This document shows positions 24,553 through 33,890 of a stretch of DNA of 64,000 bases, piece after piece. Below the pieces are notes generated by a model. That model had not been told where the DNA came from. It made no database searches and was given only the letters and a program-made list of their open reading frames with translations. Each line of letters opens with the position of its first letter. Positions within the stretch are counted from its first letter, which is position 1. The position numbers and the translations under genes were made by a program. This DNA comes from Elusimicrobiales bacterium (lineage in GTDB: Bacteria; Elusimicrobiota; Elusimicrobia; Elusimicrobiales; UBA9959): assembly GCA_028688015.1 (NCBI GenBank), contig JAQTZB010000001.1, positions 289,663 through 353,662 of the forward strand, read 5' to 3'.

Positions 24553-25800
24553 ATGGGTTTGCCGCCAGGTTTCTGGATACTCGCCGCCGGCGAAGGCCTG
24601 CTGACGGCCGGCTACGCTATTTCCTTCCCTTTCCTGGCCGTCTACCTCAGCGGCCACCGCGGCCTGCCCATGGCCTGGGTCGGGGCTTTCCTGGCCGGCT
24701 CCATGCTGTTCTCCTCCCTGGCGCAGTTCATAGGCGGCGAGGTGTCTGATGCCGTCGGCCGGCGCAAGGTGATGATCTGGTCCATGGCCGTGCGCACGCT
24801 GTTCATCGCGGTCATCGCGTGGGCTATCTACACTTCAGCTTCGCTTTGGTGGGTTTTCTTCTTTCATCCCGTGGGGATGTTCATAGGCTCTTTCTTCCAC
24901 CCCGCGGCGCGGTCCTGGGTGGCCGATTTCACGCCGCCCGCAGGGCGCATGAAGGCCTACGGCTTCCTGCGCATGGCCAACAACGCCGGGTGGGCGTTGG
25001 GGCCGGCGCTGGGCGGCCTGCTGGCGGAGGGCTCGTACTCGCTGATGTTCTTCGTCACGGCGCTGGTGTTCGGCGTCTGTACGGGCATCGTGGCTCTGGC
25101 CGTGACGGACTTGCCGGGGCTGGCCAAGGGCCGCTTCGTCTCGCCCAGCCTGGCCGGCGCGGCGCACGCGCTGCGCGACCGGGTCTTCCTGCGGTTCTGC
25201 CTCTTCGGCTTCACCATGAGCGCGGTGATGAGCCAGCTGGTGGTGTCGAGCTCGCTCTATTCCAAGACCTACCTGGGCTTCTCCGAGCGGCAGATCGGCC
25301 TGCTGTTCTCCATCAACGGGCTGATGGTGGTGGTGTTCCAGTATTTCGTGACGCGGCTGCTGGAGGGGCGCCGGATAACGGGCGGCCTGGCGGCCGGGGC
25401 GCTCTGTTACGCTACGGGCTATCTCTCTTTCGGCTTCGCCCCGTCGTTCTTCTACGCCGCGGCGGCCATAGTGGTGGTGACCTTCGGCGAGATAGCGGTG
25501 TCGCCCGGCATGCAGGCGCTGGGCGCCAACATGGCGCCGCGCGCCGAGAAAGGGCGCTACCTTGGCTTGCAGGGGCTGTTTCAGCAGGTGGGCAACTCTA
25601 CGGGGATTTTGATAGGTTCCAACGCCATCGGCTTGCTCAGTCCGCATTATCAGCAGGCGCCGTGGTTCATAATAGCGGCGATAGCGGTGGTGTCCAGCCT
25701 GGGCTTTCTCTCGCTGGGCCGCCGCCTGACGGCGGAGCAGGACGGCCTGCGCACGGTACCGCCGCCCCCCGCCCCGGAGCAGGTCACCGAACCCGCCTGA
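24553..25800 (+). CDS. major facilitator superfamily transporter (probable drug/multisubstrate efflux)
   Basis: The 415-residue protein has twelve hydrophobic segments. The loop 2-3 signature is GGEVSDAVGRRKVMIWSMAV (about residues 57-76), the usual MFS motif A. The second half repeats the pattern less strictly (FVTRLLEGRRITGG). Between TM segments RSWVADFTPPAGRMKAYGFL and FGEIAVSPGMQALGANMAP match the efflux branch near the MDR/YajR-like families. Substrate is unknown. The ATG follows TATGAT by six bases, so translation may be leaderless. It converges with the DUF3592 gene with a 13-bp gap and no terminator between. Confidence 0.87.
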   Translation: MGLPPGFWILAAGEGLLTAGYAISFPFLAVYLSGHRGLPMAWVGAFLAGSMLFSSLAQFIGGEVSDAVGRRKVMIWSMAVRTLFIAVIAWAIYTSASLWWVFFFHPVGMFIGSFFHPAARSWVADFTPPAGRMKAYGFLRMANNAGWALGPALGGLLAEGSYSLMFFVTALVFGVCTGIVALAVTDLPGLAKGRFVSPSLAGAAHALRDRVFLRFCLFGFTMSAVMSQLVVSSSLYSKTYLGFSERQIGLLFSINGLMVVVFQYFVTRLLEGRRITGGLAAGALCYATGYLSFGFAPSFFYAAAAIVVVTFGEIAVSPGMQALGANMAPRAEKGRYLGLQGLFQQVGNSTGILIGSNAIGLLSPHYQQAPWFIIAAIAVVSSLGFLSLGRRLTAEQDGLRTVPPPPAPEQVTEPA

Positions 25801-25813
25801 GGTTTATTTTCCT

Positions 25814-26326
25814 CTATTGTTGCCGGCCCGCGTAGAAGGCGGCGAAGGCCAGCAGGAAAAACACTACGGGGACGGCCGCCCCGGGCGCGCCGGCCAGGCC
25901 CAGGCTGGATTGCCCTGGATTCTCCGGGTTGTAGTAGACGTCTATGCTTTTGCCTTCAGGAAAGTTATTCTCCAGGTCTTCCCAGGCTCCGCCTTCGCTG
26001 AAGTAGAGTTTGTGCTTGTACAGCTCTACGGGCCCGGCGCCGTAGAGGGTGCCGCCGGCGTTGTAGGTGTAGCTGATGTAGGAGCTGTAGGAAGTGCTGC
26101 GGCGGGAGCGGCGGACCGTCACTTTATTCTCGGTCACGCGGCCCGCCGCCTCGGTCCAGCGCTGCTGGGCCGCCAGGGCGTAGCGGAAATCGTTCAGGAA
26201 GATAAGGCCCATCACGCCGAGGAACAGGGCCGCGAAATAATAGCCCCAGGCGTCGTTGCTCCCGCCGCTCCCGCTTCTCGCGGGGCGCTGCTCATAATAA
26301 GTTACTCCGCCTTGTCCTGCCGGCAT
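25814..26326 (-). CDS. DUF3592 membrane protein
   Basis: I use the ATG at 26326, giving 170 residues, because a longer frame would begin inside the subtilase terminator. There is a membrane helix near residues 26-45 (YYFAALFLGVMGLIFLNDF) and another at the C-terminus (VPVVFFLLAFAAFYAG). Between them lies an extracytoplasmic beta-rich domain with YSSYISYTYNAGGTLYGAGP and IDVYYNPENPGQSSLG. The last motif, Y-x-P-x-x-P, is characteristic of DUF3592, whose function is unknown. TATATG lies eight bases from the ATG and there is no SD. Confidence 0.8.
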   Translation of the reverse strand: MPAGQGGVTYYEQRPARSGSGGSNDAWGYYFAALFLGVMGLIFLNDFRYALAAQQRWTEAAGRVTENKVTVRRSRRSTSYSSYISYTYNAGGTLYGAGPVELYKHKLYFSEGGAWEDLENNFPEGKSIDVYYNPENPGQSSLGLAGAPGAAVPVVFFLLAFAAFYAGRQQ

Positions 26327-26382
26327 ACGGAAACCATATATAAAAAACGCGCCTTCCCGCAAACTGCCGGGGTACTGTGATA

Positions 26383-26416
26383 AAAAAGAACCCCGCGCTT
26401 TCACGCGGGGTTCTCG
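26383..26416 (-). terminator. terminator of the subtilase gene
   Basis: GAACCCCGCG and CGCGGGGTTC pair across CTTTCA and, on the minus strand, are followed by TTTTTTATC. It lies 16 bases after the stop at 26432. Confidence 0.87.
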
Positions 26417-26431
26417 CTGTTCAGGGGACTG

Positions 26432-27628
26432 TCAGCGTACCAGTTTAAAGGCGTCCACCAGGCCGGCGCCCTGCTCGTTGACGGTAAGGCCGGGCAGGCC
26501 GGAGGCGGCGCCTTTGAGCGCGGCGCGGACCTGGTCGGGGCCGGCGGCGCCTGCTCCTATGGCTATGGCGGCCAGGCCTGCCACGTGCGGGCAGGCCATG
26601 GAGGTGCCCGACAGCGCGCCGTAGCCCCCGCCTTTCATGGTGGAGTTGATCTTCACGCCGGGGGCTATTACGGCCAGCTCGGGGCCGCGCGAGGAGAAGG
26701 AGGCTATCTTGTCGGCCGAGTCGGAGGCGGAGACGGCGATGGCCTGCGGGTACTTGGCCGGGTAGTTGACCGGGCCGGCGTCGTTGCCGGCGGCGCAGAC
26801 CACGGTGACGCCGGCCTCGGCTGCTTTCTCCATCACCTGCCGCAGGGCCTCGTTGCCCTGGCCGCCGCCGAGGCTCATGTTGATGACCTGCATGCGGTGC
26901 TCGATGGCCCACTCTATGCCGGCTATGATCCAGGAGTACTGGCCGGAGCCGTTCTTGTCGAGCACTTTGACGGCGTACAGGTCCGCTGCGGGCGCCACTC
27001 CGGCCACGCCCTTGCCGTCCTTAACGGCGGCTATGGTGCCGGCCACGTGGGTGCCGTGGCCCTGGTCGTCCATGGGCGCGGCGGCAGGGTCCACTGCGTT
27101 GTAGCCGCCCTTATAATTGGGGGCGAGGTCGGGATGGTTGAAGTCCATGCCGGTGTCGATGACTGCCACTTTAACGCCGCGGCCGGCGGTGTAGTCCCAG
27201 GCGGCCTGGGCGTTGACGCGGGACACGCCCCAGGGTATTTCCTTGGAGGCCGGGTCGGCGGCGTCGGCCTTGGGCTCGGGCAGGCCCGTGACGTCCTCTC
27301 GTATGCTCCGGAGGATGCTGTCCATGGCGGGCAGCGGGACGGACTGCAGGGAAGCCGGGGCGGCCTCTATCCAGCGCTGGTAGGTGTCGTCGGCCACGTT
27401 GCGCACGCCTTCTACGGAGTAAATGCTGGCGTCCTTGACTTGCGCCGGCAGGTCGGCCACAACGGCGTTGACGTATTTGAATTCGCGCACCACGCTGCCG
27501 CCCAGCCACTTGATGGCGGCTTTGACGCCTGGTTTAAAGGATTGGTCGTAGGTGATTATCTTCTGAGCCGCCTGGGCGCTTGCCGAAGCCGCGAGCAGTA
27601 CCGAGACCGCCATGATCAGTTTTTTCAT
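26432..27628 (-). CDS. secreted subtilisin-like serine protease (S8)
   Basis: The 398-residue preproprotein has a signal peptide (MKKLIMAVSVLLAASASAQA) and an I9-type propeptide (about 22-90). The catalytic domain has D158 in VAVIDTGMDFNHPDL, H191 in GHGTHVAGTIAA and S343 in LSGTSMACPHVAGLAA. The oxyanion Asn is N282 in VVCAAGNDAGPV. All catalytic residues are present and the length is that of a minimal extracellular subtilase. It has a GGAGGCAGGA ribosome-binding site and its own terminator. It is likely a periplasmic or extracellular degradative protease. Confidence 0.95.
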   Translation of the reverse strand: MKKLIMAVSVLLAASASAQAAQKIITYDQSFKPGVKAAIKWLGGSVVREFKYVNAVVADLPAQVKDASIYSVEGVRNVADDTYQRWIEAAPASLQSVPLPAMDSILRSIREDVTGLPEPKADAADPASKEIPWGVSRVNAQAAWDYTAGRGVKVAVIDTGMDFNHPDLAPNYKGGYNAVDPAAAPMDDQGHGTHVAGTIAAVKDGKGVAGVAPAADLYAVKVLDKNGSGQYSWIIAGIEWAIEHRMQVINMSLGGGQGNEALRQVMEKAAEAGVTVVCAAGNDAGPVNYPAKYPQAIAVSASDSADKIASFSSRGPELAVIAPGVKINSTMKGGGYGALSGTSMACPHVAGLAAIAIGAGAAGPDQVRAALKGAASGLPGLTVNEQGAGLVDAFKLVR

Positions 27629-27730
27629 CGTATCCTGCCTCCACCCGAGCGTTGCTGCCTGGGTATAGAATACTGTGTAATACGCTGTTTTTCAAGGCCA
27701 AAGGGCCCAGGGCACAATAGGCCCTTGGTC
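27629..27730 (-). promoter_or_regulatory. subtilase upstream region with TATA-rich boxes and a hairpin
   Basis: On the minus strand the region holds TATTCTATACC about 35 bases before the subtilase ATG. Further upstream CCAAGGGCC and GGCCCTTTGG (27693-27727) form an inverted repeat. It follows the stop of the upstream gene but lacks a clear U-tract, so a terminator is uncertain. Confidence 0.35.
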
Positions 27731-28276
27731 CTAGTTCGGGTTTTCGGGGTTGCTTGCGGGTCTGGGCGGCGGCAGGGCGCGCACGGCTTCGCGCAGTTCG
27801 GCCAGTCTGTCGGCGTTGCGCCGGGTGGGTTCCAGCTCGCAGACCTTGGTGAAAAGCTCGAGGGCGCCCGGCAGGTCCCCCCGCTTGACCCTGAGCTCGG
27901 ACAGGCGCTCCCAGGCTGCGGCGTTGGAGGGATCGCGCTCGGCGGTCTGGCGAGCTTCCTGTTCCTCTTCGGCGAGGAGGGCCTCCCAGATTTCATTAGT
28001 GGCTCTCTCGCGCTTGCGGCGCCAGGCGTAGAGGGCGCCCAAAACCGTGCTGATGAGGGAGGCGAAGATGACCAGCGGCCCCAGGGTGCCGGTGAAGGCG
28101 AAGACGGCGAAGCCGCCGCCTAATACGGCAAGTATCCCCCCGGCGAGCGCGAGGGCGTTGTTTGTGACATGCGGCAGCTGGTTCTTTTTGCCGGCCTTGA
28201 CCAATTGCTCAGCGGCAAGAGCCACGGCCGCCGCTACGGCGGCGAACGCCAGTATATAGGTAAGGGCGGCTTTCAT
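27731..28276 (-). CDS. membrane protein with C-terminal TPR-like helices
   Basis: The 181-residue protein has three membrane segments (about 4-22, 43-61 and 66-85). A charged segment follows (WRRKRERATNEIWEALLAEE), then a single TPR-like helical pair (DPSNAAAWERLSELRVKRGD, LPGALELFTKVCELEPT). The C-terminus is Pro/Asn-rich. It begins 10 bp after the GNAT gene stop, so both are probably co-transcribed. No specific function can be given; such small TPR membrane proteins often scaffold complexes. Confidence 0.7.
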   Translation of the reverse strand: MKAALTYILAFAAVAAAVALAAEQLVKAGKKNQLPHVTNNALALAGGILAVLGGGFAVFAFTGTLGPLVIFASLISTVLGALYAWRRKRERATNEIWEALLAEEEQEARQTAERDPSNAAAWERLSELRVKRGDLPGALELFTKVCELEPTRRNADRLAELREAVRALPPPRPASNPENPN

Positions 28277-28285
28277 GGCGGCGGG

Positions 28286-28852
28286 TCAGAGCGTACGGCG
28301 GTAGAGGTCGCAGGTCTTGCCCTTGTACTGAACGCCCTCCTGCTCGAGCGCGAAGCCGTTGCTCTCCAGCACGCGGATGGACCTGCCGTTGTGCGGTACG
28401 ACGTAGGCGAAAAAGGACTTGTACCCCGCTTCCCGCGCCAGGCCGCAGACCGCCCCGAGGGCCGGGGTGATGATGCCGGCGTGGGCGGCGGCGGCCCAGT
28501 AGCCTATTTCCGCGCCAGCGAGGTCGGGCGCTTTGATGTCCACGTTGCCGCAGATGACGCCGGCGGCGTCGAGTATGAGGAAGATAAAATGGGTGCGCTC
28601 GCGCCAGCCCTGCGCGGCCCAGCGAAGAAAGCCGGCCGCGGCTTCGGCGGTGTAGGGCTTGCCGCCGAAGATATGGCGGAACAGGATGTCGTAAACCGGG
28701 ACTTCGTTGCAGATGGCGCGTACCTGCTCTATGCGCTCCGGGCCGGGCGCCACGGCGTCCGCCCTGACCAGCCGGTAGGCCAGGCCGGTCTTCTGGTTGG
28801 TGAAGCCGGCTTCCTTGAAAGCGTCCAGCGGGTGCGACCAATGCGTCTGCAT
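28286..28852 (-). CDS. GNAT-family N-acetyltransferase (RimJ/RimL-like)
   Basis: The 188-residue protein shows the RimJ/RimL pattern: a substrate-side N-terminus, core strands HFIFLILDAAGVICGNVDIK and AEIGYWAAAAHAGIITPALG, and VVPHNGRSIRVLESNGFALE near the end. The N-x-x-S-x-x-x-x-x-x-x-G-F motif is typical of the acetyl-CoA-binding half. The usual Q/R-x-x-G-x-G/A loop is not clear, so catalytic competence is not certain. TAGACT ends six bases before the ATG, with no SD, another leaderless-type start. It is followed by the TPR membrane protein gene. Confidence 0.78.
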   Translation of the reverse strand: MQTHWSHPLDAFKEAGFTNQKTGLAYRLVRADAVAPGPERIEQVRAICNEVPVYDILFRHIFGGKPYTAEAAAGFLRWAAQGWRERTHFIFLILDAAGVICGNVDIKAPDLAGAEIGYWAAAAHAGIITPALGAVCGLAREAGYKSFFAYVVPHNGRSIRVLESNGFALEQEGVQYKGKTCDLYRRTL

Positions 28853-28944
28853 GCGGGTAGTCTACCAAATTCCGCGCAAAAAGCGCCGGGTTCCCCGGCA
28901 GCGCCCTGGATTCAGGAAAGCGGAAAAATATATATACTTTAGTC
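28853..28944. promoter_or_regulatory. divergent leaderless-type promoters of the GNAT gene and the 254-aa protein gene
   Basis: On the minus strand TAGACT (28864-28859) ends six bases before the GNAT ATG. On the plus strand TATACT (28933-28938) ends six bases before the ATG at 28945. Neither start has a Shine-Dalgarno sequence. The -35 regions are weak. Confidence 0.5.
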
Positions 28945-29709
28945 ATGAAGAAAGTATCTCTGCGTATCTTGCAGTGGGGCGCGTATCTGTGGGCGGGGTT
29001 CTCATTGCTTTTCCTCCTCTACGGTTTTGTTTCACTCAAGCTCCAGGATCTCCGGAGCGCTAAAAGCGCGCAGGCGGAAGACTCCAAACCGTATGAAAAA
29101 GTTTACGGTGAATTCACGGCCCGGATAACGCACGAAGGCCAGGAATATCTGGACGGGCATTACTTGTCCGTCTTCAGGTCCGGCAAGCTGGTGGTGGACA
29201 GGTTCAAGCTGCCGGTGAAGGAAAGCGGTGTTTATGAGTTCAGTCCCACCGATATCCGCGTGATCCCGGGCAAGGCAGGCGGGTTGAAAGTAGTTCTGCT
29301 CAGCGCCGTGCACGACTGCGACGCGGAATCGATGAACTATGTCTGGTTCTTCAGATTTTCGGATAAGGGAGAACTGGTACGGCGGCTTTCCCTCTCCGGC
29401 CTGCGTGTGCTTAACGCGGCCCCTCTGCGGCTTGCCGGCAGCTCGATTGTCTGGCTCCCCGGAACCGGCTCAGAGGACAATAACGCGCAGTCTTTTGTGG
29501 TGCAGACCGAGTTGTCGGTCGGGGACAAGGCGGTCAGGCTGGCCCCCATGCTCCGGAAGGACGCGCTCGCCTCGCTGAGCAGGGCTTTCAAGACCGAATT
29601 AGGCCTTGCGCTCTCCGAGGCAAAGGGCTCCGGGAAGGATACGGGGCCGCTGCTGCAGGCGGAGAAAGACTTTAACCAGGCTGTTTCGGGAATGGTTTTT
29701 GACTATTAG
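28945..29709 (+). CDS. membrane-anchored extracytoplasmic protein of unknown function
   Basis: The 254-residue protein has one N-terminal membrane helix (about 9-31, WGAYLWAGFSLLFLLYGFVS) and a soluble domain outside the cytosol. The soluble part is strand-rich (HYLSVFRSGKLVVDRFKLPV, YVWFFRFSDKGELVRRLSLS) with an all-helical C-terminal 60 residues. I recognise no family. G+C and codon use look lower than in the neighbours. The start lacks an SD and lies six bases after TATACT. A second small gene follows 19 bp downstream, so the two may form a transcription unit. Confidence 0.7.
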   Translation: MKKVSLRILQWGAYLWAGFSLLFLLYGFVSLKLQDLRSAKSAQAEDSKPYEKVYGEFTARITHEGQEYLDGHYLSVFRSGKLVVDRFKLPVKESGVYEFSPTDIRVIPGKAGGLKVVLLSAVHDCDAESMNYVWFFRFSDKGELVRRLSLSGLRVLNAAPLRLAGSSIVWLPGTGSEDNNAQSFVVQTELSVGDKAVRLAPMLRKDALASLSRAFKTELGLALSEAKGSGKDTGPLLQAEKDFNQAVSGMVFDY

Positions 29710-29728
29710 CCTGAAGGCCGGCAACTAA

Positions 29729-30148
29729 ATGATCAAATATCAGGACCATCTTAAAGGCGTGAACGCTGCGCGATTGGGCGGGTTCTTTGTAGGGTGGCTG
29801 AATCCTCCAAACTCTGCGGGTCATCTTAAGCTGTTGAAGGGCAGTGACTTGGCTGTTCTGGCCGTGGACGGGGGCAGAGTCGTCGGATTTATTACGGCCA
29901 TTACCGACGGGGTGCTGGCGGCCTATATCCCTTTCCTGGAAGTGCTGCCGGAGTACCAGGGCCGCGGCATAGGCGGGCAACTTGTCAAGCGCATGCTGCG
30001 AATGCTGGGCAAAGCCTATATGGTGGACCTGCTCTGCGACAAAGAGTTGCAGCAGTTCTATAAGAAGTTAAATATGTTCCCCGCCACCGGCATGATGATC
30101 CGCAACCGCCGCAGCCAGTGCGGCGCGAATATCATCCGAAAAAAATAG
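29729..30148 (+). CDS. GNAT-family N-acetyltransferase
   Basis: The 139-residue protein has a complete GNAT core. AVDGGRVVGFITAITDGVLA forms strands 2-4, YIPFLEVLPEYQGRGIGGQL holds the acetyl-CoA loop R-G-I-G, and VKRMLRMLGKAYMVDLLCD and FYKKLNMFPA complete the fold. It resembles small-molecule acetyltransferases, but the acceptor is unknown. It follows the 254-residue gene by 19 bp, and its start has only weak SD similarity. A bidirectional terminator follows at 30233-30266. Confidence 0.83.
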   Translation: MIKYQDHLKGVNAARLGGFFVGWLNPPNSAGHLKLLKGSDLAVLAVDGGRVVGFITAITDGVLAAYIPFLEVLPEYQGRGIGGQLVKRMLRMLGKAYMVDLLCDKELQQFYKKLNMFPATGMMIRNRRSQCGANIIRKK

Positions 30149-30232
30149 TGCAATCCCGCCTTATTCCCCAAAACAAGACCGCCCGGGTTCCCCGCGGTTG
30201 TATTAGGAATTAGGAATGAACGTCCCCTAAAT

Positions 30233-30268
30233 AAAAACCCCCGGGTTTGGGCCCGGGGGTCTTTATTG
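30233..30268. terminator. bidirectional terminator of groEL and the convergent GNAT gene
   Basis: ACCCCCGGG and CCCGGGGGT pair across TTTGGG, with AAATAAAAA upstream and CTTTATT downstream. On the minus strand, which fits better, it follows the groEL stop by 14 bases. Confidence 0.87.
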
Positions 30269-30281
30269 TTAAGCGCTGACT

Positions 30282-31919
<1,638 letters not shown>

Positions 31920-31941
31920 GTTCTTTGTCCTTCCTTATATA

Positions 31942-32250
31942 TTACTTCACGATGCCGAGGACGTCTTCCTCGCGCATGATGAGGTATTCCTCATCGTTGA
32001 TCTTGATCTCGGTGCCGGAGTATTTCCCGTACAGCACGGTGTCGCCGGTCTTTATTTCCATGGGGATGAGCTTGCCGTCTTCGGTGGTCTTGCCTTTGCC
32101 CACGGCCACTACCAGGCCTTCCTGCGGCTTCTCTTTGGCGGTCTCGGGGATGATGATGCCGCTCTTCTTGATCTCCTTGGGTTCGACGGCCTTTATGATG
32201 AGCCTGTCGCCGAGGGGCTGTATCTTTATCTTGGTTGCGGTGTCTGCCAT
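31942..32250 (-). CDS. groES: co-chaperonin GroES (Cpn10)
   Basis: The 102-residue protein has the Cpn10 fold motifs [18 protein letters not shown], the mobile loop [35 protein letters not shown] and the C-terminal [16 protein letters not shown]. Read on the minus strand, the ATG has AGGAGGCAGTAAC directly upstream, a strong SD. Its promoter (TTGACA, 17 bases, TAAACT) lies at 32331-32359 between CIRCE-like operators. It is the first gene of groES-groEL. Confidence 0.98.
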   Translation of the reverse strand: MADTATKIKIQPLGDRLIIKAVEPKEIKKSGIIIPETAKEKPQEGLVVAVGKGKTTEDGKLIPMEIKTGDTVLYGKYSGTEIKINDEEYLIMREEDVLGIVK

Positions 32251-32305
32251 GTTACTGCCTCCTGTTGTCTTCGGTTGATCTTGTCCCGCTGTGCGGGTTT
32301 CAAAT

Positions 32306-32332
32306 TTAGCACTTCAACTTCCTTATTGCTAG
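32306..32332 (-). promoter_or_regulatory. CIRCE-like operator 2 (downstream of the groESL -10)
   Basis: The plus strand reads TTAGCACTT, nine bases, then TATTGCTAG. Against the CIRCE consensus (TTAGCACTC, nine bases, GAGTGCTAA) the halves match 8 of 9 and 6 of 9. It overlaps the end of the -10 box, a usual position for HrcA repression. It is weaker than the second site at 32357-32383. Confidence 0.7.
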
Positions 32333-32359
32333 TTTAGCAAACGGCCAAAAGCATGTCAA
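32331..32359 (-). promoter_or_regulatory. groESL sigma-70 promoter
   Basis: On the minus strand TTGACA (32359-32354), a 17-base spacer and TAAACT (32336-32331) form a near-consensus promoter about 80 bases before the groES ATG. CIRCE-like sites touch both hexamers. Confidence 0.85.
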
Positions 32360-32383
32360 GCACTCTTTGCTTTAGACTGCTAA
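32357..32383 (-). promoter_or_regulatory. CIRCE-like operator 1 (overlapping the groESL -35)
   Basis: The plus strand reads CAAGCACTC, nine bases, then GACTGCTAA, matching the CIRCE half-sites at 7 of 9 and 8 of 9 positions with the exact nine-base spacer. It overlaps the outer bases of the -35 hexamer. With the site at 32306-32332 it brackets the promoter. Confidence 0.75.
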
Positions 32384-32385
32384 AA

Positions 32386-32412
32386 AAGAAAAACCGCCGG
32401 CGTCGGCGGTTT
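32386..32412 (-). terminator. terminator of the signalling operon (after the FHA gene)
   Basis: AACCGCCG and CGGCGGTT pair across GCGT and, on the minus strand, are followed by TTTTCTTTTTT. It lies 20 bases after the stop at 32432, just upstream of the groESL promoter. Confidence 0.87.
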
Positions 32413-32431
32413 CCCTTCAGGGCGGACCCTT

Positions 32432-33088
32432 CTACTTGCGCAGGAAGAAGCGGAAGCGCGTGGCGCCCACTTCTATGGTGTCGTCGTCCTGCAGCGCCAC
32501 CTTCTCCTTCAGCGGGTTGCCGTTGTACTTGGCGTAGTCTTCCTTGATGGGGTTGAGGTAGTAGCCTTCGGGGCGCATGGTGATGACTACGGCCAGCTCG
32601 GGTCCGCCGCCGAACAGCCCCCCCGCCTTGTACGGGATGGCGGCCTGCGCGGACTTGCCGATATAGGTGGACAGCGCGGTCAGTTCGAACTCCTTGCGGG
32701 TGTCGCCGGGGTTCTCCAGCACTTCCAGGGCGCCCTGCGGCGTTTTCTGGCGCTGCTGCGGCAGCGGGGCTTCGGCCGGGGCCTTGGCCGCCGAGGCGAC
32801 GCTTTCGTCGGCGAAGACCAGCGAGTACTTGACCAGCGTGATGGTGTCGCCGGGCTTCAGGCCGGACTTCAGGGTCTTCTTGCCGTTGACGAAGGTCCCA
32901 TTGGTGGAGTTGAGGTCCTCCACGAACCAGGTGCCGCCGGACTCGTACATCTTGGCGTGGTGGCCGGAGACTGCGGCGTTGTCCAGCACGATGTCGTTGT
33001 CCGGCTTCCTGCCCAGCGAGAAGGCGGGCTTGTCCAACTTTATCTCTTTGATAAAGGCCGCTTCGAATTTGAGCAAAAGTTTAGGCAT
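32432..33088 (-). CDS. FHA-domain protein with a second FHA-like half
   Basis: The 218-residue protein has a canonical FHA domain at about 20-95: FSLGRKPDNDIVLDNAAVSG with Arg-Lys and Ser-Gly-His-His, then DLNSTNGTFVNGKK. A Pro/Ala/Gln-rich linker follows. The second half (about 120-218; LSTYIGKSAQAAIPY, ITMRPEGYYLNPIKED, DDTIEVGATRFRFF) has the strand pattern of a degenerate FHA. FHA domains bind phosphothreonine, so it is a natural reader of the two Ser/Thr kinases in the same operon. Its start overlaps the PP2C stop by eight bases. Confidence 0.88.
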   Translation of the reverse strand: MPKLLLKFEAAFIKEIKLDKPAFSLGRKPDNDIVLDNAAVSGHHAKMYESGGTWFVEDLNSTNGTFVNGKKTLKSGLKPGDTITLVKYSLVFADESVASAAKAPAEAPLPQQRQKTPQGALEVLENPGDTRKEFELTALSTYIGKSAQAAIPYKAGGLFGGGPELAVVITMRPEGYYLNPIKEDYAKYNGNPLKEKVALQDDDTIEVGATRFRFFLRK

Positions 33089-33890
33089 ATGATTTTTTGA
33101 ACATGTCCTTTATGTTTTCTTTGAGCGTCTTCTTCTTGACGGTGCCGAGTATCACGGTAATGTTGTCCGGGCCGCCGTTGGCGTTGGCCGCGGCCAGCAG
33201 CTCCGCGCAGGCCTTCGTGTTGTCCGGCTGGATGCGCAGCAGCTCCTGCAGGCTGTTTTCCTTGACGGCTTTGAAAAGGCCGTCGGTGCAGAACAGCAGG
33301 CGGTCCCCCTCTTCCAGCTCCGTCTCGACGAGGTCCACGGCCGGGGTCTTCTGGGTGCCCAGCGCCCGGGTCAGGATGTTCTGCAGCGGCGAGACTTCGG
33401 CCTGCTCGCGCGTCAGCAGGCCTTTCTTGACGTGCTCCATCACCAGCGAGTGGTCCTCGGTCAGCTGCTGCATGGCGTTGCGGCGCAGCAGGTAGATGCG
33501 GGAGTCGCCGATGTGGGCGATGGAAAGCTTGGACTTGTTGAGCAGCGCGGCGCTGAGGGTGGTGCCCATGCCCTTGTTCTCCGGCCCGGCGGTGCCGGCC
33601 TCGTAGATGACCGAGTTGGCCAGCTGAACGGCGAAGCCCAGCTGGTTTGCTTCCAGCGAGAACTTGTCGTTGAAGGGCGTGGGCTTCATTCCGGTCAGCT
33701 TCATCGACTCGTACTTGTCGCGCGTGACCTTGACGGCGAGCTGGCTGGCCACCTCGCCGGAGTTGTGCCCGCCCATGCCGTCGGCCACTATGGCCAGCTC
33801 CAGCCCGGGGTCGAGCAGGAAGTTATCTTCGTTGTTCTTGCGGACCTTGCCCATGTCGGAGGCGCCCGCGAAGTCGATTTTAAATGTCAT
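33081..33890 (-). CDS. PP2C-family protein phosphatase (PPM, PrpC-like)
   Basis: The 269-residue protein has the PPM metal-binding motifs. These are SDMGKVRKNNEDNFL (near 11-25), IVADGMGGHNSGEVAS with D37, IAHIGDSRIYLLRRN, LLFCTDGLFKAV and NGGPDNITVILG. It should remove phosphate from Ser/Thr residues placed by the neighbouring kinases, as in the known PknB-PstP pairs. Its start overlaps the CHASE2-kinase stop by four bases (ATGA), indicating translational coupling. It is a cytosolic enzyme with a short basic tail (KKTLKENIKDMFKKS). Confidence 0.95.
   Translation of the reverse strand: MTFKIDFAGASDMGKVRKNNEDNFLLDPGLELAIVADGMGGHNSGEVASQLAVKVTRDKYESMKLTGMKPTPFNDKFSLEANQLGFAVQLANSVIYEAGTAGPENKGMGTTLSAALLNKSKLSIAHIGDSRIYLLRRNAMQQLTEDHSLVMEHVKKGLLTREQAEVSPLQNILTRALGTQKTPAVDLVETELEEGDRLLFCTDGLFKAVKENSLQELLRIQPDNTKACAELLAAANANGGPDNITVILGTVKKKTLKENIKDMFKKSYA

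Noticed and set aside
26327..26404. Upstream extension of the DUF3592 gene
   Set aside because: It overlaps the subtilase terminator and would put a non-family segment before the first membrane helix.
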